Source of the DNA: Hyaloperonospora brassicae
Lineage: Eukaryota > Oomycota > Peronosporomycetes > Peronosporales > Peronosporaceae
Direction of reading: 5' to 3'
Assembly (NCBI GenBank): GCA_947650285.1
Contig: CANTFL010001443.1
Coordinates: 1-64,000 of the forward strand
Length of the DNA stretch: 64,000 nt
Under the pieces are notes generated by a model. That model did not search any database, had not been told where the DNA came from, and saw only the letters and a program-made list of their open reading frames with translations. The position numbers and the translations under genes were made by a program. The stretch's first letter is position 1. Each line of letters opens with the position of its first letter. Positions 12,201 to 24,653 of the stretch are shown here, in pieces.

Positions 12201-12752
12201 GATTTTCGATGATCAAAGCACGTATCGATGAGACGGTACTTGTCGATATATAAGCACTTACTCATTGATCGGGATTGCCTTGCAGCATGTAGACAATGCG
12301 AAGGTTGTTGTGCGTGCGCGGCTGGACCGGCTACACAGTCGAGCATAGATAAGCAAAAGGGGACGATGGATTCGAGGAGAGCTGCACCGACGACTTAGAT
12401 ACTACTTGTGGAGGTCGATAGGTGGTCAGCCTATATACGAATGCCAACGAGACCCTTCCGGGTGCGTAGTTTGTCAAGACTGAGAGTGTCGGCTATCAAC
12501 GTGTTTTCTGTCGTACGAAGGGTATTTGCTACAGAAATATACAATAGGAAACAATCGAGTGCAACGAGACACAACACGGAGCAAGGTGTTTATTTACCGA
12601 CCCTTAGAACTCAGCTACCAAATCTTGTTTCCCCCTCTTCAGTACTGATCACTAGTGCCGTCGCACTGTCGAATGGTTGTTGGCATGACCACGGATGAAG
12701 AAGATCAGTTCTCCATGTGACGTCGCAGTAGCGAGGAACCCCTGTTCACAAG
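9211..12752. other. No recognisable gene (block copy 1, middle)
   Basis: About 3.5 kb with no domain I recognise; copy 2 counterpart is 21174-24653. A frame of about 147 codons at 11209-11652 (+) stays open in copy 2 as 145 codons (23117-23554), and another at 9771-10160 (+) is open in both, but neither has a signal peptide, motif or convincing composition, and recent duplication alone would preserve them. A C-run (cccccccccc) at about 11264-11273 in copy 1 is absent from copy 2. Confidence 0.5.
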
Positions 12753-13104
12753 TTAGGCAGGTTTATTACAGTATTGTGTTGCAGCACCCACTGATGTCCG
12801 TTCCATAGTTGTCAGACGTTGACACAGTTATGAGTTTGCTTTATTGGTGAACCAGATTGGCTACGTGCGTTCGGGCAACTTGACCTTGCCATAGCAGGTG
12901 TCCCAATTGACAATGACTCTTCACGGCACGCACAGGTGGGATTATCTTTTGTAGCGCAAGTCTTTATCAAAGTTGAGAATCCATACTTCGCTAACAGCCG
13001 AACAAAAGTTGGCCTCGACACAGGTTATGGTGGCCTACGGATGGGATGACTCGAACGCTAGCGAAGGTGGCGACGGAGATGAACAGTATGCCATTGACCT
13101 TCAT
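12753..13104 (-). pseudogene. Secreted cysteine-rich protein, frameshifted (copy 1)
   Basis: Minus-strand counterpart of the intact gene at 24654-24995. The start and signal peptide (MKVNGILFISVATFASVRV) are preserved at 13104, but small indels around 12,860-13,030 change the frame several times, so the cysteine pattern cannot be read through. Fragments such as NPTCACREES remain recognisable. Confidence 0.7.
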
Positions 13105-13355
13105 TCGTGATGCGGTGATTCCGGATGGACCTGGCTGGATGTTCCGAGTGCGGCGAAATTGAGAATGGCACTGCCGATCACAACGTGCGGGGCGGAGAGG
13201 ACTAGACGCGAAGTTGGGATCTTGCGACACGGCTGGTGGCCAATACTAACGGGAAGCAAACAAGGAGTACGCCATCGCGTGAATAGCTGTCGCCTTCCCC
13301 CGCATAAAAAATCAGGATTTGGTGGGTTGTGATAGCAGAATCCAGTGAACTCGCC

Positions 13356-13477
13356 GTTCCGTCTGCTATAGAAGGAACATCGCGTCAAACTTGAAGAGGG
13401 TCGGCAGCCGCGCGGCCGCGATCCGGCGATAGGACGGGGGGGGGCAATACAAACATTCTGCGAAACGAGGAATGTAC
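13356..13477. repeat. Long direct repeat on the 3' side of LINE copy B
   Basis: Starts gttccgtctgctatagaagg and continues to gaatgtac; matches 15141-15285. Compared with the copies beside LINE C it lacks about 33 bp at the LINE-proximal end. Confidence 0.75.
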
Positions 13478-15140
13478 GGGAGGAGGAGTTTCATGATCAT
13501 CTATTGACATATTTAATGTGGACAAGAGGTCTGAAAAATCCTGAGCCAGGATATGAGCGCCGGTCGCGGCAGCGGATCGTGGCTGACACCCGCGTAGGGC
13601 GGGTGTCCACGGGGCTCTTGAATCAGAAGTTCAAGACAGGCATGAAGTCGGGCCCCTCGTACGGCCGTAGCCGCGGCTCGATGCTCGCGTATTGCAATTG
13701 CCCGTAGCTGGCGAACACCGCGTGTCCAGTACATTTGGACACTTGCGGATGGAGTAGTCACGGCTCCTCTAAAGACCGCCGAGTTCCGCTCGGTCCACAA
13801 ATGTTCTTGGCAGATGGAGCTTAATATGAACCAGATCCGTTCGAATTCTGTTGCTGCGGCGTCAGAGTCATCTTGAAAACGGCTTTGCAACCGCAAACTC
13901 AGCTGACGTGGAATGGGCGGGGCTTTGCGATTGGCGCAGTGCTGAAAGAAGGTGGAAAGAACTGCGTTCGTCGCACCCCCACCGGTCCAGTGTCCTATCA
14001 AGTGACACCAACACGCTTGCGCGATTGGGCACTCCCAGAAAATGTGCGCCGCTGTCTCTTTGCGTCCCCGGCAGTGCAGCACCGTACGACAACTGTTGTC
14101 CAGCGTGCGACCGGCATGGTATAGATTTAGCTGCTTTGTCGCGATACGATAGCATGTCCAGACTTGATACTCCGTTAGCCCGTTTGCGTGTTTCCAAACT
14201 TGGGAAGGCGTTTGATTTGATGCAGCTGACTGCCAACTATTCGATACCGCCTGCGCGTCATAGGCCTTCAACCAGGACTGGAGGCCAGGGTGCAGAAGGC
14301 GTTTATGAACGTGAAACGCTTGCTTCATAAGCGTTGTCCACACATCTACATTGGCCACCGTCTCTGGCACACTCCAAGGGAAACGGTGAAGCTCCGGGTG
14401 GGCATGAAACACCAAGGTACGATGGTACGAATGCTCCCAGTAGTTAGACACTTGCTGAGGCGACCCCCGTAATTCTGGTAAATTCCCGTCAATCGACCAA
14501 TGGATTCCATTGACATCTTGGCGGAGGCGAATCGCCGAGTTCGCGGACTCGACAGGGTCCCGACAGGACCCGACAATTAAATCAGCTCGTACCCGGGACC
14601 ATTTATAAGCGCGCCGAAACGGCGGTGGATGACGTAAGACGAGCCCGGGCTCTACCGGTCCCGCACCGACAGCAAGGTGGGGTGACGAGAGCAGGATCGA
14701 AGTCGCCCAACGTTGTAATTTACAATGCATATGCCGAGACGGAGTACCGCCGAGAGACGGGAACGTAAATTGAAATTCATGTGACCCCAGTCGCCGAATG
14801 CACAGACTGCGCAGTGAACATGGAGGTATCCGGGCATATTTGGCCCGCTCTAGGGGCTTGCCGTCTGGCCCTTGAATCCAAGGATTGCCATCCCAGTGAA
14901 AGCGGCCCCAGAAAGCGGCTAATGTATCCATCCGGTGATCAGCAACAGCGGGATGGTCAGGAAACGTTTGATGGTATGAAATTAACCATTCGTCACCGTT
15001 CCACTGACTGCTCGCCCCGACAGACATACGAGCGTGATGCGCGTCCAATCTGGCCCGAATCGACAGCACTTGTTCAGGGGAGGGTGCTAGGAGCCGTTCG
15101 AGATCCTGCGCCAGAGAGGAACGACCAGGTCCTCGCCTGA
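13478..15140 (-). mobile_element. LINE 3' part, copy B
   Basis: A 5'-truncated non-LTR retrotransposon of about 1.66 kb, read on the minus strand. The sense frame is open from the 5' end to 13513; together with upstream repeat sequence it gives 591 codons. It holds the C-terminal part of ORF2: a region downstream of the reverse transcriptase, then a Cys/His segment (SCRTVLHCRG, then TAAHIFWECP) and a basic tail. Reverse transcriptase and endonuclease are missing, so it cannot move itself. The flanks are unusually long direct repeats (13356-13477 and 15141-15285). Confidence 0.85.
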
Positions 15141-15285
15141 TGCTATAGAAGGAACATCGCGTCAAACTTGAAGAGGGTCGGCAGCCGCGCGGCCGCGATC
15201 CGGCGATAGGACGGGGGGGGGCATACAAACATTCTGCGAAACGAGGAATGTACCATCGCGTGTACACAGCGCCTGCATTACACGA
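15141..15285. repeat. Long direct repeat on the 5' side of LINE copy B
   Basis: Starts tgctatagaaggaacatcgc and ends gcctgcattacacga; the partner of 13356-13477. The first about 8 bases seen at LINE C (gttccgtc) are lost here. Confidence 0.75.
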
Positions 15286-15486
15286 CAAAACTTCGGATTT
15301 TGTGGGTTGTGCATCAGCCGGGTCCGTGACCTCTACGTTCCTGTCTGCGTCGGATTACGGCCATGTGTGACTTTTATGATGGCCAGAGTGGTGGTCGGGA
15401 TCTTGCGCCAGGTCGATTGCTCACACAAACTGTGCGGTAGAAGAAGCATTCACCATCGCGTGCAAACGCACGTGCGATCGCAGACG

Positions 15487-15672
15487 ACAGAGCGCTGGTG
15501 CGTGTGTTGAGACAGTGGTCGACTCTTTGTTGATACATTGAAGCTTATTGTTTGATGTAAAGACGACAACACCTGCGCGGGGTTTTCCGTTTGTGCACAC
15601 GCAATGTACGGACACAGTCTGCAGGACAAACGCGCACCGACACGTCACGAGCGACTCGCTCTGCCGACATCA
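15487..15672. repeat. Right terminal direct repeat of block copy 1
   Basis: Diverged direct relative of 4294-4500, sharing its ordered motifs (acagagcgc, tgatacattgaagct, tgatgtaaagac, gtgcacacgcaatgt, cacgagcgactcg). Marks the right end of block copy 1. Confidence 0.65.
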
Positions 15673-16199
15673 AAGTAAATCCTGAACGCCGATTGAGAGC
15701 TTAGCCCAATACGATATCGTTGTGCATCTGCCTGGACTACTTCCTACTCCTCCTCGCTGGCTCAGTCTGCTGACTTTTTCCTACGGGCATCACGAGGGAC
15801 ACTTCGCAGAGGGCATGTGGATCCAGGTATCCCGTCCGGGTTGCAGACAGGGCGCTGAAGTCATGGACGACGCGGGAGACCATTCCGTTCACCCCCCGAT
15901 GGTCGCTGACGCACAGCGACGAGGCCGATCCAATCACGTTCTAGGCAAGTTCGCTCTGTGGGTCTAAAAATCTTGCGCGGCGACCGGGCCGCAGCTTATC
16001 GGCTGACGTAGTATAGCAGGAAGTAGGTAGGGGGACGGCGGCTTCCCCCTCACCCCGGGTGTCTTGGTTGTTGCGCCCTTTTCGGTTTGCACGCTGTGCT
16101 GCCTCCCGTAGCGCACGCAGCGGCAGAACGGCCTCCCCTTTTTCTCCTAAGTCCCATTACAGGGGACTTCCCGCACAGGGAAGGAGACCGGTTGTCCGG
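15673..16199. other. Spacer between the two tandem blocks
   Basis: About 530 bp unique to this junction, with no gene. It includes a GC-rich stretch (16020-16190) with short inverted pieces such as gtcccat..caggggac. No copy of it precedes block copy 1 in the window, where LINE sequence lies instead. Confidence 0.5.
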
Positions 16200-16405
16200 C
16201 ACAGAGCGCAAGTACGTGTGTATTGAGACATTCGTTAGCTTTTTTATGATACATTGAAGCTAAATGCTTGATGTAAAGACGGCAACACCAGCGCATGATT
16301 TGCCTTTTGTGCACACGCAATGTGTACACACAGTGTGCGAGACACACACACACGCACCGCGCGCACCGACACGACACGAGCGACTCGTTCCGCTGACATT
16401 GTCAC
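16200..16405. repeat. Left terminal direct repeat of block copy 2
   Basis: Near-identical to 4294-4500 and in the same position at the left end of block copy 2. Confidence 0.75.
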
Positions 16406-18189
16406 CTTCCTCTTTGTTTTCGGTTGACGCTTGACAGAGTATGAATTCGACACCTTTCAGGCTGCATAGCGTTGATCGTTTGTGCTGGAATGGGTTTCGA
16501 GCGTGCTATAATCGATGTGCATCCACCTCTTGCAACAAGCACTGCAAGCAGATGATCGTCCGACGCGAGCTGGAGGGCTACGACGAGGCGCTACCGCCTG
16601 ATCGACTCAGCTTGCGTCCACTTCATGCTCGTCACCGCTCAATAGGCTGTGCGCCGTCTAGCGGCGTAGTCGTTGCCAATATACGGTTGACCGATGCACG
16701 ATCGAAGGATAGTGCGTGGCCGACTTTGTTCTTGACGCATTCATAGTCTTGAACGACCCCGATCGAGCTGCGCTAGTGAACGGGATCAAAGGACCCACAC
16801 TAGCATCGACTCTCTAGGGTCAGGCCGCAGGCCTTGCCGTTCTCACAAACGAGCGCAGTCGTTTGCTGTTGCCGATAAGGACCTTCAGTTCTTCGTCTGC
16901 CACAAACGGTTCTGCCTGGTGCGTTGTGCTCTCTGCAGTAGATGATGCATCCGGTCATTCCGTGACGCTTACAACCACCGCCGCCTATTCGACAGAATGT
17001 GGTGGGACCACTGGACAAGCAGTAGCAAGTCAACACGTATCGGCCAAACGAGGCACGCGACCGTAGGGTTAGCAAAGCGAGCAAAATAGAGCATGCAGAT
17101 CGAATAGTCATGCAAGATAGGCTTACACAGACCAAGAACCTGTAGACGTACGTGAGAGACTCCGTTCTCTAACTGTCGACCGCGCGATCAAGAAAGCTCT
17201 GCGATGTTCCATTTACCTCTACATTGGCCGGTGTCGGCAACGAAAGGTCAGGCCGGTCGGGTACCAGCGCACCACTGCAGCAGCTACTTACACCGTGCGA
17301 TCCTCAGGTGTCGTGCAGAGTCAACGTAGAATCATCACGTCTTCCGGTCGGTAGACAGAAGAATCCTACAGAAAAGGAATAGCCTCGATCCACGATGTTT
17401 GCCACGCTTGTCGTTCGAGACCAGACGTTGTTTCGATTCAGTTTGCGCTTCTAAGTCGTGATCCGTTGGTGCAGGTAGTGTTGCAGCATGTGCGAAGCGT
17501 GGTATATTGGAACAGCCTGAGTAGATCTCCTTGTCTCCCGATTGAGCGCAAGGTCCATCGCGAGCGTATCATTCAAACAGATGTGCAGCCGCACGAATTC
17601 TGCAGCTGGACGTTATCTGTGTGTGTGTGAAACGGCTTTGTGCAGCATCGACGGCTTTCCTTGCGCTTTCGCAGCGACAAGAGAGCGTAAAGCAAGCGAA
17701 TGTAGGTATGTCAATGCTAATGGGTTGCATGGTAGCACCCGGAACCTCCAGAACGTCAGTGGTCATGTGGGTCTTGACCCCATCACAACAGTCACCCCGC
17801 TCGACGCCTGCCTACATGTGCGCCCAACACGCTTCGCATGACGTGACAAGGCCACTATAGCTATACTTCCTACGCTCGTCAACGACAGTCCAAGTCCACG
17901 TCCGCCGCTGCCTTTCTTCCATGTGCACTGCTCTTGTGTCCTCGTTGGTTTCCGTGGACTTTCACCGTCAATAAAGTGCAGCTCCATGAACTCGAGAACC
18001 ACTTGGCACCGTTCTCTCTCTTTCCCTCTGACTTCGGAGCACGTTCTTTGCCGGTGCCTGGAGCGGTCCAAGAACATGCCACAATAAGGGGGAGAGTGCT
18101 CGTCTGTCGGATTACGCGTCCCCCACTCGACACGCCGTCATCCTTTCCACGCGCCACCAGCCACTCCCACCAGCTGCTCGACGTCCGTC
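16406..18189. other. No supported gene (block copy 2, left part)
   Basis: Counterpart of 4501-6284; no recognisable coding sequence. Near 16624-16650 a short run differs completely from copy 1, a local replacement rather than point changes. Confidence 0.5.
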
Positions 18190-19630
18190 ATGGATTGGCA
18201 CGCGCGGGCGTCCAGCGGCGACACCCGCAGTGCGCTCTTGCAGCCGCACCAGGTGCTGCTCTCGCCCGACGACGCAGCGCTTCGTGCCATTCGCCCGCTG
18301 GATCTCCTGCGCGTGCGCTTTGCCGCGTCGCACTCGGTGCTCGTCCTCGAGAGTGTGATCGGCCGTCGCCCCCCTGCGGCTTCTTCGAGCAGTGCCAGTG
18401 CTGTACTGCGTCGGGGACGCGTCCAGCTGCACCTGTGGGTCTTTCACGTCGCTGGACAGCTGGAGGACGCACACGTGACGCTAGAGCGAGTCCGAGTGGA
18501 CGCAGACGTGGACGCAGGTGCTTCGTGGCGACTGTCGCTGCGTCTCCAGACCCGATGCCCGCCCCGTGCAGTCTCAGTAACCGACAGCTTTGGACTGGAC
18601 GAGGATTGTGGCGGATCTTGCAGTATACTTTTGCTGGCCAAGAGCGTTTGTCAGCGACAGATTGATCTGGACAGAGCCACGCGTCGTCAGCTGCTGGCTG
18701 CCCGAGTCCTTCGAGCTCCTCAGGCAGGACAACTTGTCTTGGTGAAGCTCATGGGAGACACGTACGTCTTTCGGGTCGACGCGATCGAGAAGAATCGAGA
18801 CGATGATGGAAAGCTGCACTTGGTTGTGAAATGTGGACGGAGTGCGACACACGTTCCTTCGTCGACAGACGAAGTGACGGCTGGCGATCAGGCTACAGCT
18901 GAAGTGACGGAGAAGGTCGCGGCACTTTGTATGCAGCAAGAGCATTCAGCTAAAATGGCAGCTCCATCTTACGAGAGTGCGCTCAGCAGTCGGCTCTGGC
19001 AGACTGGCTTTGCAGGGTGCACTGCGTTTGTGCAAGACGTGCTGTTTCATCTTGCTCTCGTGCTGAAGTACGAAGAGAAGAGACTTGACGCTGACGTGGC
19101 GATGGACCATATCGGCTCCCACGGGTTGCTGGTTTCGGGTGTACATGGTGTGGGAAAATCGCTCGCGCTAGTGGCTCTGCAGCGAGAGCTTGTTCACGCG
19201 AAGATTGCTGCTTGGCGGACCGACGGTATGTCGTTGCTCATGGCGGCTGAAAGCTCAGCGTGTCCAACAGCGTATGAATACTTGGTCCACGAGCTAGAGC
19301 AGCGCTTCCCTGGTTTGCGATCACTCGCTGGCGTCGAGATTGGACGCGGGTCGTCGTCATGCATCGGCGTGGTGCTGATCGATGACTTGGACGTGCTCTT
19401 TCACTCAGTCAGTGGATGGTCAGCTCGCTGACGGTTCCGAGACGCCGGTTCCGTCGGACTCGGTAGCGCGTTGCTCCGATTGATGGACGAGCTCAGTCCG
19501 CGCTCTGCACGTTTCGTTGTTGTTGGAGCGACTGCAAGTGCTGGTGAGTATATACCAGTGGCTGGTAAGCGCGCAGGACGGTCCGACAAAAGTCGTGGAC
19601 TGGGGTGTTCCTACCGAACAAACCCGCTGT
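18190..19630 (+). pseudogene. AAA+ ATPase, N-terminal half (copy 2)
   Basis: Duplicate of the fragment at 6285-7725 with the same in-frame TGA (19429-19431), so the stop predates the block duplication. Walker A here reads GVHGVGKS, a conservative change, and Walker B is identical. Few other residues differ. The frame remains fully open for 413 codons in both copies, which is compatible either with recent duplication or with retained expression of a truncated protein. Confidence 0.65.
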
Positions 19631-19990
19631 GACACAATGCGACGTCATCGAAATCGGCTGTTACTACGGGAGAAGCAGAAAGTGACGGCAAGATGATGCT
19701 GGAAGCTGGCGTCGCTATTCGACCTACGTGTAAAGTATCTTGAAGTACGTTGCGGGCATGCTACAAGTTGTCGCACAAGTTGGTTTGCGGCCCAGATAAT
19801 CTAACTATATGGTTTGCTACTGTGTTGGTCTATAACGTGCAGCATAACAACATTGCAGACTTCATACTCGACATCGCGTCTGACACGATGAACATACCGA
19901 TGATTCGGTCCCACATGTAGTAGGACGGACCTTTTGTCGTCTGCATGCCACTGTACCACGACATGCATCAACTAGTCCGGTGTCGACAAC

Positions 19991-21173
19991 GTGTCGACAA
20001 CGGAGACGAGATCGCTGATGGAGGAAGATCGTTCGCTGGACACTCCGCGGGTCGGAACGATGTGGAGTGTACCAGCTGAAAGCGAAAATATGACTGAAGA
20101 AGCAAGCACTTGTGAAATACCAGCGTCGTGCGGCACGTCGTGTAGCCCGTCAGCTGCAATTACCGCTGTAGCCGAGACGGACGCAATCGACGAAGATATG
20201 GAGACTCCATCGCGGTCGATTGTGGTGGAAGTCCGCGTGCTGTTTGTGCGCGACGACGCAGAACATTCTCCGTCACCGCTCATTGCTGGTGATGCACGTT
20301 ACACTGAGCTTGTCGCTAGCTCTATTCGGCGGGCTCATCTTCAACCACGTGACCAACGATCTGGCAGGATTCCAGAACCGCATGGGCGCGTTCTACTTCA
20401 TTCTCACCTTTTTTGGCTTTGCAAGTATGAGCTCAATGGACCTCTTCATCGGCGAGCGCTCGATATTCCTTCGTGAGACTGGCGCCATGTACTACGGAGC
20501 GTTCAGCTACTTTCTCGCCAAAGCCACGCTGGACACGTTGCTGTTGCGGATGCTGCCTGCTTCGCTCTTCGCAAGCATCTTTTACTGGATAATGGGGCTC
20601 CAAGCATCAACGACGCGCTTCTTGCTGTTCTCGCTGACGTTGGTGCTCTTCAACGTCGCGGCAGGTGCAATCTGTCTTCTCGTGGGAGTACTGTCGAGAC
20701 GCGTCGGGTCTGCCAACCTTGTTGCAACGGTAGTGCTTTTGGTCATGTTGCTGTTCGGCGGCTTCTTGCTCAATTCGCAGACGATGCCGTCGTCAGTGGG
20801 CTGGATGAAGCACCTGTCGATCTTCAGCTACGCGTTCGAGATCCTCATGACCAACGAGCTGAAAGGTCTGATCCTGGAGTTTGACGCCCCCGGGTACCCG
20901 GCCGTACCTATTTACGGCGAAGTGTACCTCAAGACACTCGGCATGGAGTATGCCAATCGATACTACGACGTGGCAGCTCTCGCTCTGATTGCAGTAAGTC
21001 TGCAAGTACTTGCTTTCTTGTTCTTGTCGCTGCAGGTTCCCGTCCACCGTGATATTGCTGAGCGCTGCGAAGACGGTGATGGGCTACGCCACGCAAAGAA
21101 GGAGGAGTACACGGGAGCCGTGAGGGCTAGTAGAGAGGGTCGTTTGTACACGTTGATGCGTCAAGTCCACTAG
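19991..21173 (+). pseudogene. ABCG-type membrane half, frameshifted (copy 2)
   Basis: Same gene fragment as 8086-9210. One additional G near 20252 (gcgcgacgacg against gcgcacgacg in copy 1) shifts the frame between the acidic linker (19991-20476) and the membrane domain (20220-21173). The membrane part is otherwise intact, and because of a changed stop region it runs about 20 codons further than copy 1. Without the ATPase domain and with the frameshift this copy is dead. Confidence 0.75.
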
Positions 21174-24100
21174 AGATGCCGGCTATGTGAAGTATCAATC
21201 CAGTATTTACGTACGTGTTTGCAGATGATCTGCAAACAGCGACACCTTCTTCACATTCATGCTTTGTGCCTGACCGTAACGAATGCTGGCTACTTTTGTA
21301 TTCTCAGACACTCTTGTTCCAGTCGACACTCACTACTGGCATCAACGCAAGCAATGCGATCGATATCCTTGCAGCTACGTTGGCGTGACTGCAACCCTTT
21401 GTCGTCGTCATGCTTTACCGCGTGATCTCCTCGTCACCAATGTTCGAGTGCACGGAAGCACGATATTTTTTCTTCCTCTCGTAACTAGATACCACATGTT
21501 AGTAGCAAGACGTCGCATGCACGCACGTCTTCCATGAAACCATTCGACATGTTACATAGAAAACAAGAGACTTGTGAAGGTTTGGTAAATGAAAGAGACA
21601 ACTCCCCATGTTGAAGAGGTCATCGATGCATGCACTCTCTTTTCTCGTCGTGCCTTTTGGTAGACGCTGTCGCTAGTTGATCGGTTCGCTGGACAGTAAA
21701 AGATCGATCGACTCAATCGATCAATACATGATCATGGATACTACTGTCTGCGGATGTATAAGCTATGGTCCTATTCGTGACACGAGTGATGGGTCTGTCG
21801 TCGCATGCTCTTCATGTGTATCGCAACAGATTCTCGAGCAGGTCGATCAATGTGGAACTCTTTCATGTTCATCCATCGCCACCCACGACCTTTGCGACAA
21901 CAATTTTGCATCCAACTTCGTGCCACAACGGCCGAACGCGGCGACACTTGTATCTGGTAATGCAGCCACGTACCTCCTTCCATTGCGTTCCCACGATACC
22001 TCGCTACCGTTAGTTCATTTAGTAGCTCGATCAGAGCTCCTCGTAAGCTAAAAGGATGTTTCTGACAACGTGTGCTGAGTGTTGACAGAACCCACGCGTC
22101 AATGCACGATGGTCTTGATTGCCAGGCTATGCTCTGTCATGCGTGCCGTAGCACTCTTCCACTTCATCATTCTGGTGAGCGGTACGGTTAGCATGTAACA
22201 GCCGCGACTGGATTGCACTCGCACGACGAAACTCAAGATGGGATCGCTCGGTCTCATGATTAATCTACCACGCCTTCTGCTACCGCACGTCTTAGCACCC
22301 ACGCACGTGCATCTTTCTGGCGTTGGGATTCTACAGTGTGGTCTGGTCTCGGTGACGCACTGGTGTACTGTAGCACTTCGGACCCCCTGACCCTCACACA
22401 ACGATCATGATCGGACCAATGCTGCGGATGGTATTCGATACACGAGTGGCGTCACTATCTTTGCTGCCACGTTCCTGGCGCACTCTGATCCTGGCCGCCT
22501 TGACTTGTGTTTTCAGCCACCGACTCTGCACGTCTCATGTCTTTTGAGCCATTGACCTTGCACGTCTGTGTCGTAGCTACCGCAAACTTGAACTTCGCCA
22601 ATGCTCTGAGCAGAGCGAATGGCGTCAGAGTACACAGCGTGAAGCATGGGAAGACCATTGGAGTCAACGACCGCGGCCAAGGTCTTGTCCTGATCGCATG
22701 TTCATTTGTTGCCGCTTTCGCTCGAGACCCGATGAGATCGTAGAGGGTCGCCGCGGGGCAGAGTGAGCTCTTACTTTTATCTGGGCATCTGGACGTGAAG
22801 TATAGCACTGGCGAGTTGTCGCTGCGTCAATCAAGAATGAACTGGATGACTGCTGATCTTTGTCAACTGGCCATGTCAACCACGCTAGCACAGAGATTGT
22901 GTCAGACATCCCTGCAAGTGTTGGCAAGTCAGTTGGAACGCACTCGACACCTTTCCTTCGATGCACAAGACAGTGTTACCGCAGTCGAGTATGCGGGTCA
23001 AGAACGGACACGGGTCAGTCGCTTGTCTTCGTACGCACGACTTCAGCATCTCAAGTCGCCGCGTCAATTGTGTGAAGCACCTACAGCTGTCTCCTCTTTG
23101 CAACTACAGTATATAGATGTGCTGTAGTAGCCAATCTTGCTCTGGGAAACCGCGCTGTGCACTCCATTACACCCACGATATGCATCTTGTGCCGAACGCC
23201 GCAGCTATCTACGCTACTGACGTCTGGCGCCGGTATGAGACCCCCCTGTCAGACATTCCAGCGGATTTAGCTACTCGACCAAGCAACCGCGTCTCGTCCG
23301 ATCAAGGGTCGACACTAGAGAAAGCTGATGGCTACGTGGAAATCAAGTTGACTCGCTTCATCACGACGCTTTTCTTGAAATGGTCTGTCAAGTTGCTTGG
23401 CGGCCAGATACGAAGTACAGCTGAATGTGGAGATTCCGCCACCCTCTGGTCCGTGTACAAACGAAGTCAGTACCGCGACCTGTTGGGAATTGTATTCGTG
23501 TCTCATCCACAGCTCATCCACATGTCGGCACGGTCGTTGCCGGTCAAGGTCTGAGCTGTGCATCGAGCATGGCCATGCGTCATTCGATTCTCACTTCGTA
23601 TCTCTGCTTGCAATGTGATACCAAACAGAACGAGAAGCGTACTACGGGCCTATCGTTCAGACCGACTTCTCCGGACACAGTCGTTATGATTGTAGCTGTG
23701 TTGCGTGGGCAGCACCAATGACGAATGACCACAGTATCTCATATACAGTTGTCTCGAACCGCGCACGTGCCTTCTGAGGCGTTGCCAGGACGATGTTTGT
23801 AAATCTCAATAATCGCTGGATCTGGCCACAACGTTGGAGGCGACATTGTACTACTTACACAGAAAGTCAGCAAGTCCGTGGAATGTTTGCGGGGAACTGT
23901 GTCGTAGGTAGACGAAGTTTGTTGTACACACACCATCGTCAAGCTTGACAACGTTCCTGCTATGCGATCGACTTTGTCAGGTATTGCTTTGCTCAGTTTA
24001 CATCAGTGCCGCAGAATGTGTGAGTCAAGACTCTTGTACGTCGCATCTGTTGGTGTCGCACATGTGGTCTTGTGATGTGGTCAAGTCTGTCGTGGTGCAA

Positions 24101-24653
24101 TATCGATTTTCGATGATCAAAGCACGCATCGATGAGACGGTACTTGTCGATATATAGGCACTTACGAATCGATCGGGATTGCCTTGCAGCATGTAGACAA
24201 TGCGAAGGTTGATGTGCGTGCGCGGCTGGACCGGCTAGACAGTCGAGCATAGATAAGCAAAGGGGACGATGGATTCGAGGAGAGCTGCACCGACGACTTA
24301 GATACTACTTGTGGAGGTCGATAGGTGGTCCGCCTATATACCAATGCCAACTAGACCCTTTCGAGTGCGTAGTTTGTCAAGACTGAGAGTGTCGGCCATC
24401 AACGTGTTTTCTGTCGTACGAAGGGTATTTGCTACAGAAATATACAATAGGAAACAATCGAGTGCAACGAGACACAACACGGAGCAAGGTGTATTTACCG
24501 ACCCTTAGAACTCAGCTACCAAATCTTCTTTCCCCCTCTTCAGTACTGATCACTAGTGCCGTCGCACTGTCGAATGGTTGTTGGCATGACCATGGATGAC
24601 GAAGATCAGTTCTCCATGTGACGTCGCAGTAGCGAGGAACCCCTGTTCACAAG
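21174..24653. other. No recognisable gene (block copy 2, middle)
   Basis: Near-identical counterpart of 9211-12752 with scattered substitutions and small indels; no supported gene. Confidence 0.5.

Larger units (their letters stand above)
4294..15672. repeat. Tandem block, copy 1 (about 11.4 kb)
   Basis: From 4294 the sequence matches the block starting at 16200 almost base for base; the offset stays at 11,903-11,906 over most of its length and changes to about 11,918 near the LINE. Contents in order: diverged terminal repeat, about 1.8 kb without a gene, AAA+ ATPase fragment, ABCG membrane domain, about 3.5 kb without a recognisable gene, cysteine-rich secreted protein (broken here), LINE copy B between long direct repeats, and a second diverged terminal repeat. 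Because the LINE sits at the same site in both copies, its insertion predates the duplication. The left junction is sharp: LINE reverse-transcriptase sequence before 4294, block sequence after. Confidence 0.9.

Noticed and set aside
13851..14330. A 159-codon plus-strand frame, repeated in all three LINE copies
   Set aside because: It is the antisense shadow of the LINE coding frame; its conservation follows from copying of the element.
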